Shown here: one piece after another, positions 44,168 to 52,678 of the stretch
Layout: the number at the start of each line of letters is the position of its first letter
Numbering within the stretch: the first letter of the stretch is position 1
Source of the DNA: Paenibacillus silvae
Lineage (GTDB): Bacteria; Bacillota; Bacilli; Paenibacillales; Paenibacillaceae
DNA: 64,000 nucleotides
Assembly: GCF_014639235.1 (NCBI RefSeq)
Contig: NZ_BMFU01000004.1
Span: 117,222-181,221 of the forward strand
Direction of reading: 5' to 3'
Made by a program: the position numbers and the translations under genes
The notes under the pieces: model-generated
What the model was told of the DNA's origin: nothing
Seen by the model: the letters and a program-made list of their open reading frames with translations, nothing else
Databases searched by the model: none

Positions 44168-44587
44168 TTAAAAATTGTTTTGCATACGTTCCAAGAAATC
44201 GGCGAGCGCATGAATCTCATCTTCACTGAAACCGTCCAGAATCTGATGAATATAATTGGTTTTCTCTGCTTTATATCCTTCAATCTGTTTGCGCCCATGA
44301 TCGGTCAGACGAACAAAAGTTACCCGATTATCCTCAGGATTTTTGCGTCTTGTAACCATCTGATCGGCTTCGAGTTGTTTCAGGTGGCGAGTAATAGCAG
44401 CACTGTCGATGTTAATGATCTTCTGAAGCATAGACTGGTTAATCTCGTCAACCTGATCCAGCTCATGCAGAATTTCAAAGCGAGAGGAACTGATCCCGGT
44501 GCAGCGTTCAAACTTGGGACTGATTTTGTTCCCCAGCACATTCAGCAGATTAATGATCTGCTCTTCTTTGGAAACCATACGTGTCAT
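44168..44587 (-). CDS. MarR-family transcriptional regulator of the nitroreductase operon
   Basis: This 139-residue winged-helix protein contains I-D-S-A-A-I-T-R-H-L-K-Q-L-E (~57-70) and R-R-K-N-P-E-D-N-R-V-T-F-V (~79-91), the recognition helix and wing of MarR proteins. ATG 44587 is 8 nt after GGGAGG; a longer frame to 44635 lacks a site. It is the first gene of a two-gene operon with the nitroreductase. The upstream region holds an array of palindromes (44689-44744), which is probably its own operator set. Confidence 0.88.
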   Translation of the reverse strand: MTRMVSKEEQIINLLNVLGNKISPKFERCTGISSSRFEILHELDQVDEINQSMLQKIINIDSAAITRHLKQLEADQMVTRRKNPEDNRVTFVRLTDHGRKQIEGYKAEKTNYIHQILDGFSEDEIHALADFLERMQNNF

Positions 44588-44649
44588 GACTAGACCTCCC
44601 GGGTGAATCCAATCAACAACGGCGTATGTTAACAAATAATTAAATTGCC

Positions 44650-44744
44650 AGTATACAATGCCATTGCCTCATGATTCTGTAGCTACGCTCAATCGTTGAT
44701 GGATCAATATTTGATACGTCAATCATTGATGGCTCAATTAATAT
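44650..44744 (-). promoter_or_regulatory. Promoter -10 and phased operator array of the MarR/nitroreductase operon
   Basis: On the minus strand TATACT (44655-44650) is a good -10. Upstream of it lie three 11-bp palindromes, TCAATCGTTGA (44689), TCAATATTTGA (44704) and TCAATCATTGA (44719), spaced exactly 15 bp start to start. A half-matching fourth, TCAATTAATAT, starts at 44734. Regular spacing suggests cooperative binding of a dimeric regulator. Confidence 0.6.
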
Positions 44745-44827
44745 ATCATGTCATTGATGAGAATGCAACAGTGGACTGAATAGAAATTTTTGCTGCCTTG
44801 ATCAGGGTATGTTGGTTGTTATTTTAT

Positions 44828-44842
44828 TGAGAACTATTATCA
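44828..44842. promoter_or_regulatory. Candidate Fur box upstream of the AraC regulator
   Basis: TGAGAACTATTATCA matches the 7-1-7 Fur consensus TGATAATNATTATCA at 12 of 14 defined positions. It is ~90 nt upstream of the start codon at 44932. Confidence 0.5.
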
Positions 44843-44931
44843 TCTAAACTATAATGTCAATATAATAATGGCTGAAGGAATTCGTGTGTAAAAGCAACGT
44901 GCCTGACGTTCAATGACAGGAAGGATTGTTA

Positions 44932-46533
44932 ATGGAAAAAAAGAATTACATAAAACGACTGGAAAACATACATATCTCCTCTGTTCACGTATATCAGGGC
45001 GCGATCGTTACAGCACGGGTTCAGCGCAGGACGTGGAGAAGGTATGCTTTATGCCGGATCAGTAGCGGCAAAGGTGTATTGAAGCTGGATCACGCTGTTC
45101 ATCTGGTATCCGAGAACGATTGGATTATATTCGAACCGGGCATGTATATGGAGATAGAAACGAACGGGGAAGCTCCCCTCCGGTACCAGATCATCTTATT
45201 CTCCTATGTAGGTCTTGTCCGGCAGCAGGCTGCTTGGCGAACGGGAATGTTTGATTTCCCTGTAACAGGCAAGCTTCAGCTGTCGGAGAGTACCCGGGAG
45301 GTTCAACAGATGTTGGATCAACTGGTGCATTCCACTCCCCGCTTCCGTGAGCTGGAAAATATAGAAACCAAACAACAGCTGCACAGGCTGCTGATCCGGT
45401 TAATACGGAACGTCAAGTCGAATGCAGCGCCGCAGGCAGGTATGGATCAAGTACTCAATTATATGACTCATCATTACATGAAGGAGATTCGGATAGAACA
45501 GTTAGCCGCAATGGCTGGACTGAGTGTAAACCATTTTACAAGGACATTCAAACGCGAGTTCCATATGACTCCAGTTGAATATTTGATGCAGCAGCGGATC
45601 TCAAAAGCCAAGCAGCTGTTATTTTCGACCGAGAAAATCAGAGTCATTGCTGAGCGGGTTGGTTACAAAGACGAACATTATTTCAGCAGAGTTTTCAAAA
45701 AGCGCGAAGGCATCGCCCCGACATTGTTTATGAAAAATAAAGTAAACCGAATTGCCGCATTATATTATGGTCTGGATGATGCTGTCACTACGCTTGGGCT
45801 GGAGCCGGTATCTGCATTATCTTATGGTCAGCGGGTAAGCCGCCACGCTTCCAATCTGCAAAGCGAGCCTCTTGGCCACTCGCCACTTATGCTGGATAGC
45901 TTCGATCCGAATTTCGACAGGCTGAGAGGTATACAGCCAGACCTGATTATTACAAGTGATCGTATGCAGCTGAATTCTTCTCTGCACCGTATTGCTCCAA
46001 CGGCGGTTCTGAGGCACACCGATGATATCGCCGAGAACCTTCTATATATGGCGGGCGTTATGGGTCGTAATGAACAGGCTGTTCGCTGGATTGAGCAGCA
46101 CGCAAAATTAAGAGATGTCCTGCAAGCTGGTCTGCGATCCAGATGGGGAAAGCAGCGGGGGATGTTTATCCGAATTACGGCTCACTTCACGCGTATCTAC
46201 GGAAAGCATAACCAAGTGGGAACCCTTTTATACGAAGATCTCGGCTTTCTTCTGCCCGCACATTTCCCGGAAGGAGAGTGGGCTGTTGAAATGTATGAGA
46301 GCCATTGGAAGCTATATGATGCGGATCATCTGTTTGTCATGGTAGACCCTGTAGCGGAGGCATACGATCGATGGAGGCAACTGCAGCAGTCCGGCGAATG
46401 GACACACTTGACAGCTGTTCGAATGGGCCACGTTTATGATGCAGGCGATATTTTTTTCAGAACGCTAGGGCCAGCAGGGCGATTGTGGTCAATGCACTAT
46501 GTAGCCGGGTTGCTTGGAGTGAAGGCCAGGTGA
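44932..46533 (+). CDS. AraC-family regulator with C-terminal siderophore-binding-protein domain (Btr-like)
   Basis: This 533-residue protein has three parts: an N-terminal cupin-like domain (~1-160), an AraC double HTH (~170-270, with I-R-I-E-Q-L-A-A-M-A-G-L-S-V-N-H-F-T-R-T-F-K at the first HTH and Y-F-S-R-V-F-K-K-R-E-G at the second), and a periplasmic-binding-protein-like domain (~285-530) without signal peptide. The domain order equals Bacillus Btr, which activates siderophore uptake when bacillibactin binds. ATG 44932 follows AGGAAGGA at 6 nt. The next gene encodes a siderophore-binding lipoprotein, its likely target. A Fur box precedes it. Confidence 0.9.
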   Translation: MEKKNYIKRLENIHISSVHVYQGAIVTARVQRRTWRRYALCRISSGKGVLKLDHAVHLVSENDWIIFEPGMYMEIETNGEAPLRYQIILFSYVGLVRQQAAWRTGMFDFPVTGKLQLSESTREVQQMLDQLVHSTPRFRELENIETKQQLHRLLIRLIRNVKSNAAPQAGMDQVLNYMTHHYMKEIRIEQLAAMAGLSVNHFTRTFKREFHMTPVEYLMQQRISKAKQLLFSTEKIRVIAERVGYKDEHYFSRVFKKREGIAPTLFMKNKVNRIAALYYGLDDAVTTLGLEPVSALSYGQRVSRHASNLQSEPLGHSPLMLDSFDPNFDRLRGIQPDLIITSDRMQLNSSLHRIAPTAVLRHTDDIAENLLYMAGVMGRNEQAVRWIEQHAKLRDVLQAGLRSRWGKQRGMFIRITAHFTRIYGKHNQVGTLLYEDLGFLLPAHFPEGEWAVEMYESHWKLYDADHLFVMVDPVAEAYDRWRQLQQSGEWTHLTAVRMGHVYDAGDIFFRTLGPAGRLWSMHYVAGLLGVKAR

Positions 46534-46597
46534 TATTGTGCATGTGAAGAGAGTGGAAAAATCCATGGTAAGAGGGCATGCTTTTCCCTACTATAAT

Positions 46598-46616
46598 GAT
46601 AATGATAATTATTATT
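46598..46616. promoter_or_regulatory. Fur box upstream of the siderophore-binding lipoprotein
   Basis: GATAATGATAATTATTATT differs from the 19-bp Fur consensus GATAATGATAATCATTATC at two positions. It is 26 nt before the start codon, where Fur-Fe would block transcription. A direct interaction is inferred. Confidence 0.8.
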
Positions 46617-46641
46617 AATTAGAAGAGGGGATTTGCTTTCA

Positions 46642-47622
46642 ATGGTACGACATAGAAACGCACTCATCATCATGTTAACACTTCTCATGCTGGTTTTATC
46701 GGCATGTGGCAAGACAGAGGAAGGAACGAAATCAGCAGCAGAACCCGTTAAAGCCGCGGAGGAGAGCACTACGCAGACAATTGAACATGTGATGGGAACG
46801 GCAGTAATACCGAAAAAGATTGAACGTATGGTTGTCATGTCTGCTGCTTATATTGATCACATGCTCACGATCGGCGAGAAACCAGCCGGTGTTAATGTGG
46901 AAGTGCGTTATGGCGGAGAATACTTGCCATATCTGGCAGATCAGCTGGCAGGTGTGCCAACGGTAGGGTCAGCGGATAATCCCAACCTCGAAGCGATTTT
47001 GCAGATTGATCCCGATGCCATTATTATCGAGAACCGAACAGCCGAAAATACATACGAGCAGTTGGAGAAGATTGCTCCAACAATTGTACTCGGTAATGAA
47101 GAATGGCTGGATTATGGTGATGATACGATGTACTGGACCCAGGATTTGTTGACGATTGCGGGAATGTATGACAAGGTCGATCTTGCCAAAGAAAAAATAG
47201 CAGAACTGGAGAAGCAGACAGAACAGCTCAAAGCGAAGGTGGAGCAGCAGGAGAATCGGAAGCTGGCATATCTGCGGGTGAGAGAGAAAAACGTGCAGAT
47301 TTATGCGGAGAAAGGCCACCCGACCAATACACTGCTCTATCATGATCTTGGCTTTATCCCCTCTTCGGTAACACCTTCTGAGAAGCGTGCAGACCTGTCC
47401 ATGGAGAAGATTGGTGATATTGACGCTGATTACATCGTTCTGGAAGTTGATCCAAACGGGCACGATTATCTAAACAATATGCATGCCAGTTCCCTGTGGA
47501 AAAAGGTCCCGGCTGTGGTGACTAAACAGGTGTATGACACGGATTCCTTCTGGCTGTTTAAAGGCTGGGGCGTTATTGGCAGAACTGAGATTCTCAAAGA
47601 GATTGAGGGCATGATTCAATAG
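46642..47622 (+). CDS. Iron-siderophore ABC transporter substrate-binding lipoprotein
   Basis: This 326-residue class III binding protein has a lipoprotein signal peptide with lipobox L-S-A-C at ~21-24. The two lobes are linked by a long helix (K-E-K-I-A-E-L-E-K-Q-T-E-Q-L-K, ~184-198). P-K-K-I-E-R-M-V-V-M (~59-68) and D-P-D-A-I-I-I-E-N (~126-134) are typical of FepB/FeuA-like proteins. ATG 46642 is chosen over TTG 46633, since GAGGGG is 11 nt upstream. No permease or ATPase gene lies nearby, so it must share one encoded elsewhere. Its partners are the Btr-like regulator and the FhuF-like reductase. Confidence 0.9.
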   Translation: MVRHRNALIIMLTLLMLVLSACGKTEEGTKSAAEPVKAAEESTTQTIEHVMGTAVIPKKIERMVVMSAAYIDHMLTIGEKPAGVNVEVRYGGEYLPYLADQLAGVPTVGSADNPNLEAILQIDPDAIIIENRTAENTYEQLEKIAPTIVLGNEEWLDYGDDTMYWTQDLLTIAGMYDKVDLAKEKIAELEKQTEQLKAKVEQQENRKLAYLRVREKNVQIYAEKGHPTNTLLYHDLGFIPSSVTPSEKRADLSMEKIGDIDADYIVLEVDPNGHDYLNNMHASSLWKKVPAVVTKQVYDTDSFWLFKGWGVIGRTEILKEIEGMIQ

Positions 47623-48453
47623 ATGACACGTTATGCTGAATTTGATCATGAAGCAATGTCGGATGCATTGGAGCAGGCTTTTGTGACGAGAGTAAGAAGG
47701 ATGAACGAGCTGCCCGGTTATTCTTTTTGCTCCAAGGATCTGCTTCATGAAGGAACAAGAGAGGCTATATTACATGAGCAGGCCATTCAGCAGGGGCTGG
47801 AACTCGGAGGAGCAGGGAGCACAGCGGTAGGGACACTTTTTGCCAAGCGCTACTCGGTTATGATAATGGCTGTAATCTCTGCATTCACTATGTATGATGC
47901 TTTACTTCATATTGAAGAAGGTGGGGTACGCATAGAACTAAACGGAGCAGGCGGCATGTGGTATGAAACCTGGCTGGAGAGATATGTGGGGGCTGATACA
48001 GGGGCGGATAAGGCTGAAGATTTTGTCCATCGGGAAAAGGAAGCTCGCTTGCTCAGGGAGCGATTGCATTTGCATCTGCACCGTGTATTCCAATCCGTGG
48101 CTGATGCTACCGGCGCGAGCGTTAAAGTGATGAATTCCCTGGTGGCGCACAATGTGCAGCAGCTCGCTGCACATATCCTCCACGATCCGAGCATATATCG
48201 AAACGAGCAACGGCTTGTTTTGGTGAAGCATGATATGAATATCTGGTTAGAGCAGCAAAAAGAAAACATTTTTGGCAGCACGTTTCAGTGCTTTGAACAC
48301 TTCAATGGGAATGATGCACCGCTTCTGATTCGTCGATATTGCTGTTTGGCTTATCAGACCGGGAACGGTCATCATGCACATAGTTATTGTAACAGCTGTC
48401 CGAAGCTTGACTCGGAGTCAAGACTTCGGCAATGGATCAACAAGGGGACTTAA
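47623..48453 (+). CDS. FhuF-like [2Fe-2S] ferric-siderophore reductase family protein
   Basis: This 276-residue soluble protein ends with C-C-L-A-Y-Q-T-G-N-G-H-H-A-H-S-Y-C-N-S-C-P (C-C-x10-11-C-x2-C), the cysteine pattern that binds a [2Fe-2S] cluster in FhuF and the C-terminal part of IucA/IucC-like proteins. FhuF-like proteins reduce Fe(III) in imported siderophores to release iron in the cytosol. The start codon follows the lipoprotein stop directly, so the two are coupled under the same Fur box. A full FhuF domain cannot be verified by eye; the cysteine motif carries the call. Confidence 0.78.
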   Translation: MTRYAEFDHEAMSDALEQAFVTRVRRMNELPGYSFCSKDLLHEGTREAILHEQAIQQGLELGGAGSTAVGTLFAKRYSVMIMAVISAFTMYDALLHIEEGGVRIELNGAGGMWYETWLERYVGADTGADKAEDFVHREKEARLLRERLHLHLHRVFQSVADATGASVKVMNSLVAHNVQQLAAHILHDPSIYRNEQRLVLVKHDMNIWLEQQKENIFGSTFQCFEHFNGNDAPLLIRRYCCLAYQTGNGHHAHSYCNSCPKLDSESRLRQWINKGT

Positions 48454-48466
48454 CGTAACATGACTT

Positions 48467-48501
48467 AAAAAGCAGATATGGATTAATCCGTATCTGCTTT
48501 T
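48467..48501 (+). terminator. Rho-independent terminator of the iron operon
   Basis: AAAAGCAGATATGGATT pairs with AATCCGTATCTGCTTTT, with one mismatch; symmetric A and T tails let it work in both directions. Confidence 0.8.
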
Positions 48502-48678
48502 GTTTTATCCAAATCTGACTTCGTACCGGCAAACAAGCATGTCACCTTTTTTTAGCTTTCCTAACAATTAAACAGTCATAAGCTTCAATTGAACAGGCTG
48601 AGCTCATATAATATCGCTAATAGTTCTCTTGAAATAAAATGCATATGGTGATTCATCGTCACGAAAGGATTGGTCTTC

Positions 48679-50169
48679 ATGAGTCTGGAAGCATTGAATG
48701 AACGTGTGAGAAATGACTTGACGTTTCTGTCTTATGGCGGGGCCAGTTGGGTGCGAGCCAAAGAGCAGGCAGAGGGCCATGTGTATGATGTCGTTATTGT
48801 GGGCGGTGGTCAGAGTGGCCTTGGCGCTGCATTTGGTCTTCTGCGTGAACGGATATCGAACATCCTGATCATTGACGAGAATCCGGCTGGACAAGAGGGG
48901 CCTTGGGAAACCTATGCCCGAATGGTAACCTTGCGGACTCCTAAACATCTGACCTCCATTGATCTGGGCATTCCATCCTTGACATTCAGATCGTGGTGGG
49001 AGGCTCAGAACGGACGTGAGGCATGGGAAAAGCTTGACAAAATACCGCGCGGAGAATGGATGAACTATTTACGCTGGTATCGGGAGGTGCTGGAGCTTCC
49101 TGTGCGCAACGAGGTCAGGCTGAAGCTGATCGAACCCGCTGTTCATGCTCACTTCGAAAACGGTGTTGAGGGAAAAAATATCGGGATTCATCGTCTTCAT
49201 ATTGAGGAATCTGGCACAATGAATAACGAAGGACCGGGCACAAAAAATAACGTTATCCTTGCTCGAAAAGTGGTGCTTGCAACCGGCATCCAGGGAGGGG
49301 GCGAATGGCATGTGCCTTCCATGATCGCTGACCGATTACCCAAGGAGATGTACGCCCATACTTCGGAAGTGATTGATTTTGAACGTTTAAAAGGTAAAAG
49401 GATTGCTGTCCTTGGCGGCGGGGCCTCCGCCTTCGATAATGCAAGTTATGCATTAGCCTCAGGAGTACAGGAGGCACATGTATTTGTACGGCGGGAGCAG
49501 CTGCCTAGCGTTAATCCGATACGCCAGATGGAGCAATCTGGCATGATTGAACGTTTTCACGCACTGCCTGTCGCTGATAAATATCAGGTGATCTCCCATT
49601 TCTTCAAATACAATCAGCCCCCGACCAATGATACGTTTAATCGCGCAGCCGCCTGGCCCGGGTTTGTTCTGCGCCTTCACTCTCCATGGCTGAACGTGGA
49701 AGCGAAGGAGCAAGGAGTTCAGGTGCAGACGCCCCATGGACAGTTTATGTATGATTATCTTATCATCAGCACCGGACTGCTTAGTGATCCTGCGTTAAGG
49801 CCAGAGCTTGGACTGGTCGAAAAACATATCGCACGCTGGAAGGATTGTTTTGATGCTCCAGAGGAATATCGCAGTGCCTTGCTGGATGCTCATCCATTTT
49901 TAAGTCCTGGCTTTGCTATGACAAGCCGAACAGAGCAAGGCAAGCAGGTGCTGCATGGACTGTTTGTTTTCAATTATTCGGCACTCGCGAGCTGCGGCTT
50001 GTCGGCTTCTGCCATTTCAGGCACCAGGGCTGCCATTCCCAAGCTGGTTACGGCTATTGCAGATCAACTGTTTCTGGACGATCGGGAAGCCATCTTACAG
50101 CAGTTTTATACCTATGCAGAGCAAGAATTCACCGCAGTCTGGAATCCGAATAACGTTCTTGCTGAGTAA
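48679..50169 (+). CDS. FAD/NAD(P)-binding monooxygenase-like protein (SidA/BVMO-like class B)
   Basis: This 496-residue flavoprotein has an FAD-binding V-V-I-V-G-G-G-Q-S-G-L-G (~40-51), a second Rossmann motif I-A-V-L-G-G-G-A-S-A-F-D (~240-251) and I-I-S-T-G-L-L (~363-369) near the FAD. The layout fits class B monooxygenases such as ornithine N-hydroxylases or Baeyer-Villiger enzymes. Near 100, P-K-H-L-T-S-I-D is part of the substrate side. ATG 48679 is 9 nt after AAAGGA; TTG 48670 is less likely. It follows the iron module but has its own promoter region. The substrate is unknown and no siderophore synthesis genes are nearby. Confidence 0.8.
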   Translation: MSLEALNERVRNDLTFLSYGGASWVRAKEQAEGHVYDVVIVGGGQSGLGAAFGLLRERISNILIIDENPAGQEGPWETYARMVTLRTPKHLTSIDLGIPSLTFRSWWEAQNGREAWEKLDKIPRGEWMNYLRWYREVLELPVRNEVRLKLIEPAVHAHFENGVEGKNIGIHRLHIEESGTMNNEGPGTKNNVILARKVVLATGIQGGGEWHVPSMIADRLPKEMYAHTSEVIDFERLKGKRIAVLGGGASAFDNASYALASGVQEAHVFVRREQLPSVNPIRQMEQSGMIERFHALPVADKYQVISHFFKYNQPPTNDTFNRAAAWPGFVLRLHSPWLNVEAKEQGVQVQTPHGQFMYDYLIISTGLLSDPALRPELGLVEKHIARWKDCFDAPEEYRSALLDAHPFLSPGFAMTSRTEQGKQVLHGLFVFNYSALASCGLSASAISGTRAAIPKLVTAIADQLFLDDREAILQQFYTYAEQEFTAVWNPNNVLAE

Positions 50170-50191
50170 AGACGATATGTTTAATAAGCTT

Positions 50192-50222
50192 ACCGTACAG
50201 TGTTCGCGCTGTGCGGTTTTTT
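50192..50222 (+). terminator. Rho-independent terminator
   Basis: ACCGTACAG-TGTTCGCG-CTGTGCGGT is followed by a T run, 22 nt after the flavin monooxygenase stop. Confidence 0.75.
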
Positions 50223-50303
50223 GTTTTTGTAAACACCGTTTTGCAGGGGGCTTTAATTTATTGTAAAATGTCGTTTGGAACATGTTAAAGGCAGGGATCA
50301 GGA

Positions 50304-50816
50304 ATGGAACTAATGAAACAGACCAAACAGATGAGTTATGATCAATTCAGAGCACATGTGAAAAGAGCATCGCGTTTACGCAATGTGCCTTTGATCAAAA
50401 TTGTAGCTTTTCAAGAGAAGTATATGAAGATTGAAGAAATGCAGTTTTTTGATGTAGAACAGAATTATATGAGTGTTCAGGCTTGTAATACGTTATGGAT
50501 GAATCTGAAGGACAAATCGTTTCGTACGGTGGTGTCTCAATCGCTTCAGTTTTACCAGCAGATGACCAATCTTGGACGGCATTCTCTTGAGAATCTGATC
50601 CGGGAGTTATATGATACGGCTGTTCCGGTACTGCTGGATTATGATCCGTCCAGGTATTATACCCTGGAACAACTGGTCGAGATTTTGGCAACCGACGAGG
50701 ATAAGCTGATTGAGCAGCTTGAGATGGGACGTTTCAAAGGCGCCTTCATTAATGAAGAGGGTAAATGGCTCAAACCCAAGCCGGAAGTGGGAAGTATGGA
50801 ATCCGTATATTATTAA
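50304..50816 (+). CDS. Hypothetical protein with excisionase-like C-terminal helix-turn-helix
   Basis: This 170-residue protein is not recognised as a whole. Residues ~1-110 are alpha-helical, charged and aromatic. Residues ~117-158 read Y-T-L-E-Q-L-V-E-I-L-A-T-D-E-D-K-L then G-R-F-K-G-A-F-I-N-E-E-G-K-W-L, which resembles the MerR/excisionase fold (helix-turn-helix plus a G-R-x-x-G-A-x wing). A DNA-binding role is therefore possible. It is a single gene between two terminators, with GGCAGGGATCAGGA before the ATG. No phage or plasmid genes are adjacent. Confidence 0.6.
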   Translation: MELMKQTKQMSYDQFRAHVKRASRLRNVPLIKIVAFQEKYMKIEEMQFFDVEQNYMSVQACNTLWMNLKDKSFRTVVSQSLQFYQQMTNLGRHSLENLIRELYDTAVPVLLDYDPSRYYTLEQLVEILATDEDKLIEQLEMGRFKGAFINEEGKWLKPKPEVGSMESVYY

Positions 50817-50926
50817 GTATCTGTCGCTATAGGGTTATTCTTGATGAAATACATTGCAGTATCCCTTTTTTAGTCCATTGGAGTATGCGGTAGATTAAAA
50901 AGGAGGGCATCATAGGTATAACCATC

Positions 50927-50976
50927 AAAATCCTGCAGCACTGCCGTCAGAAGCGACGGTTGCTGCAGGATTTTTT
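50927..50976. terminator. Bidirectional terminator between convergent genes
   Basis: AAAATCCTGCAGCA pairs with TGCTGCAGGATTTT, with an inner stem CCGTC-AGAAGC-GACGG. It has A and T tails on both sides and serves the genes ending at 50816 (+) and 51002 (-). Confidence 0.85.
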
Positions 50977-51001
50977 CGAGCAGATAACCCGTTTCTGGCA
51001 G

Positions 51002-51700
51002 CTAACTGCAGAACACGCGCCGAACGACAAAACCATCCTTGCAGCGATTGGCAGGACCGGGAACAGCAAGCACTCGTTTGCCCTGCGTCATGATGCCTTT
51101 GAGATTGGAGCGTAATTGAGGAGAACGCCCATTCAACCGGCAATGACGGAACTGGATGGGGGTAAATCTGGATAAAGCAGCAGTAGAACCAGCAACAGTT
51201 GGTGCCTCCACAATCCATTCTGCAGAGGATTGTGGACCGGAATAACGTTGTACCGTGCGGAATGTCCAGCCCTTGCTTACGTTTTTCAACGTGATGCACC
51301 AGGTTTTACGTGTGATCTTCGTAATCGTCGCCTGCATTGTATCACCGGGTGATACAGGTGAAGAAATCATTGTCTCCGCGGCGGGAAGTATTTCCCACCA
51401 GGCATAATATACCGGCTTGCCGTTAACCCAGTCATGACTGGTTCCGGTCTGGATCAGATCTGTATTATTGTAGCCATCAATACCAATCCAGGCAGAGGAG
51501 TAAGCGTTCATCCGGGAGGGAAGCACATAAGGGACTATCCATTCTGCAGAAATTCGCTTATAGCTGCGGGGTAATCCAATCTTTGCATAACCGCTCCAGT
51601 TGGAGGAGATCCACCCCGGTTGAAGCAATATGCTTGTTTGGGGCTGTTTGGGTTTACAAGGTTGTCGCCGTTTACGGATACGATCGGTCATCTCATGCAT
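51002..51700 (-). CDS. G1-family glutamic endopeptidase (eqolisin-like), no signal peptide
   Basis: This ~232-residue protein carries the eqolisin fold pattern: S-S-N-W-S-G-Y-A (~32-39), A-E-W-I-V-P (~52-57), S-A-W-I-G-I-D-G-Y (~69-77), L-I-Q-T-G-T (~82-87, the catalytic glutamine) and S-A-E-W-I-V-E-A-P (~159-167, with the catalytic glutamate). Glutamic peptidases are acid proteases and are usually secreted. The first ~20 residues here are basic and polar (R-I-R-K-R-R-Q) with no hydrophobic core, so the protein may be cytosolic or exported by another path. The start is uncertain among ATG 51700, ATG 51691 and GTG 51703; a GAAAGGTG box precedes them. Confidence 0.82.
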   Translation of the reverse strand: MHEMTDRIRKRRQPCKPKQPQTSILLQPGWISSNWSGYAKIGLPRSYKRISAEWIVPYVLPSRMNAYSSAWIGIDGYNNTDLIQTGTSHDWVNGKPVYYAWWEILPAAETMISSPVSPGDTMQATITKITRKTWCITLKNVSKGWTFRTVQRYSGPQSSAEWIVEAPTVAGSTAALSRFTPIQFRHCRLNGRSPQLRSNLKGIMTQGKRVLAVPGPANRCKDGFVVRRVFCS

Positions 51701-51929
51701 CACCTTTCATTAATCACTCCCAAGGTTTAGTGCAGTTGAGGCTTCTCATGCCAAGTGCGATTGCGGGTTGTAATATCTAATGCATCTCTGTTGGCACGTG
51801 AAAGGTACAGCTGCTCAAGAAAACAAGTTGAATGGATGAAAGTTTTTGAAGGCTTTTAAATTATTTTGAATGAAAATGATTGTTTTTTACGGGATTTATG
51901 ATACTATAGAAGCAGTTGGAGGAATGGAT
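51701..51929. promoter_or_regulatory. Divergent region upstream of the fructose operon
   Basis: About 230 nt between the G1 peptidase and fruR. A candidate -10 TACTAT at 51902-51907, with TTGTTT at 51880-51885 upstream, is the best promoter for fruR. TGAAAATGATTG (51871-51882) could be part of the fructose regulator operator, as an inference. Confidence 0.4.
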
Positions 51930-52676
51930 ATGCTGACTGAAGAACGATATGCTGCAATTGTAGAGCGCTTACATTTACAGGGAATTGTGAAATTGCAAGA
52001 GCTGGTCGATGTGCTAGGCGTTTCTGAATCCACAATTAGAAGAGATTTGATTGATCTGGAAAGCCGTCAGATGCTCAAACGTATTCATGGTGGTGCTTCA
52101 CTGGTGAATGAGAAATCATTAGAACCAGGCATGGAGGAGAAAACGTTCAAAAACATTCAGCAAAAAACAGTCATTGCCCGTTTGGCAGCGCAGGAGATTC
52201 AGAATGGTGAATGTATTTACCTGGATGCTGGCACGACAACGCTGGCTATGATTCCTTTTATCGAAGCCAGAGATGTTACCGTTGTAACCAACGGACTTTC
52301 CCATGTAGAGGCACTGGTGAGCAAGCGAATTCGCAGTTATCTGCTTGGCGGTATGATGAAAATTCATACGAAGGCGGTCATCGGCAGCATTGCGCTGCAG
52401 AACATGGATAATTTCCGGTTTGACAAATGTTTTCTGGGAAGTAACGGTGTAGATCCTGAGATGGGGTATACAACGCCTGATCCGGAGGAAGCCTTGATTA
52501 AGAGGCGTGCACATCAATTGTCAGGAAAATCCTATGTGCTGGCTGATTCCAGCAAAATTGGGGATATTACTTTTGCCAAATTGTTTGATTTGGAGGAGGC
52601 GGATCTGATTACAGAACGAATGCCTGAACATTGGCGGACGGTAATCACCCAGAAAACTAAAATAATTGAGGGATAG
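51930..52676 (+). CDS. fruR: DeoR-family regulator of the fructose operon
   Basis: This 248-residue protein has a DeoR HTH at ~18-45 (L-Q-E-L-V-D-V-L-G-V-S-E-S-T-I-R-R-D-L) and a sugar-phosphate-binding C-terminal domain with I-Y-L-D-A-G-T-T-T (~95-103), the DeoRC phosphate loop. It likely represses fruRKA until fructose-1-phosphate binds. ATG 51930 is 6-7 nt after TTGGAGGA; the ATG at 51924 touches the site, and an in-frame ATG at 51870 lies upstream of the candidate -10. fruK starts 2 nt after its stop. Confidence 0.92.
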   Translation: MLTEERYAAIVERLHLQGIVKLQELVDVLGVSESTIRRDLIDLESRQMLKRIHGGASLVNEKSLEPGMEEKTFKNIQQKTVIARLAAQEIQNGECIYLDAGTTTLAMIPFIEARDVTVVTNGLSHVEALVSKRIRSYLLGGMMKIHTKAVIGSIALQNMDNFRFDKCFLGSNGVDPEMGYTTPDPEEALIKRRAHQLSGKSYVLADSSKIGDITFAKLFDLEEADLITERMPEHWRTVITQKTKIIEG

Positions 52677-52678
52677 CG

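Noticed and set aside
51871..51885. cre site before fruR
   Set aside because: Two mismatches to the consensus, including central positions; too weak to call.
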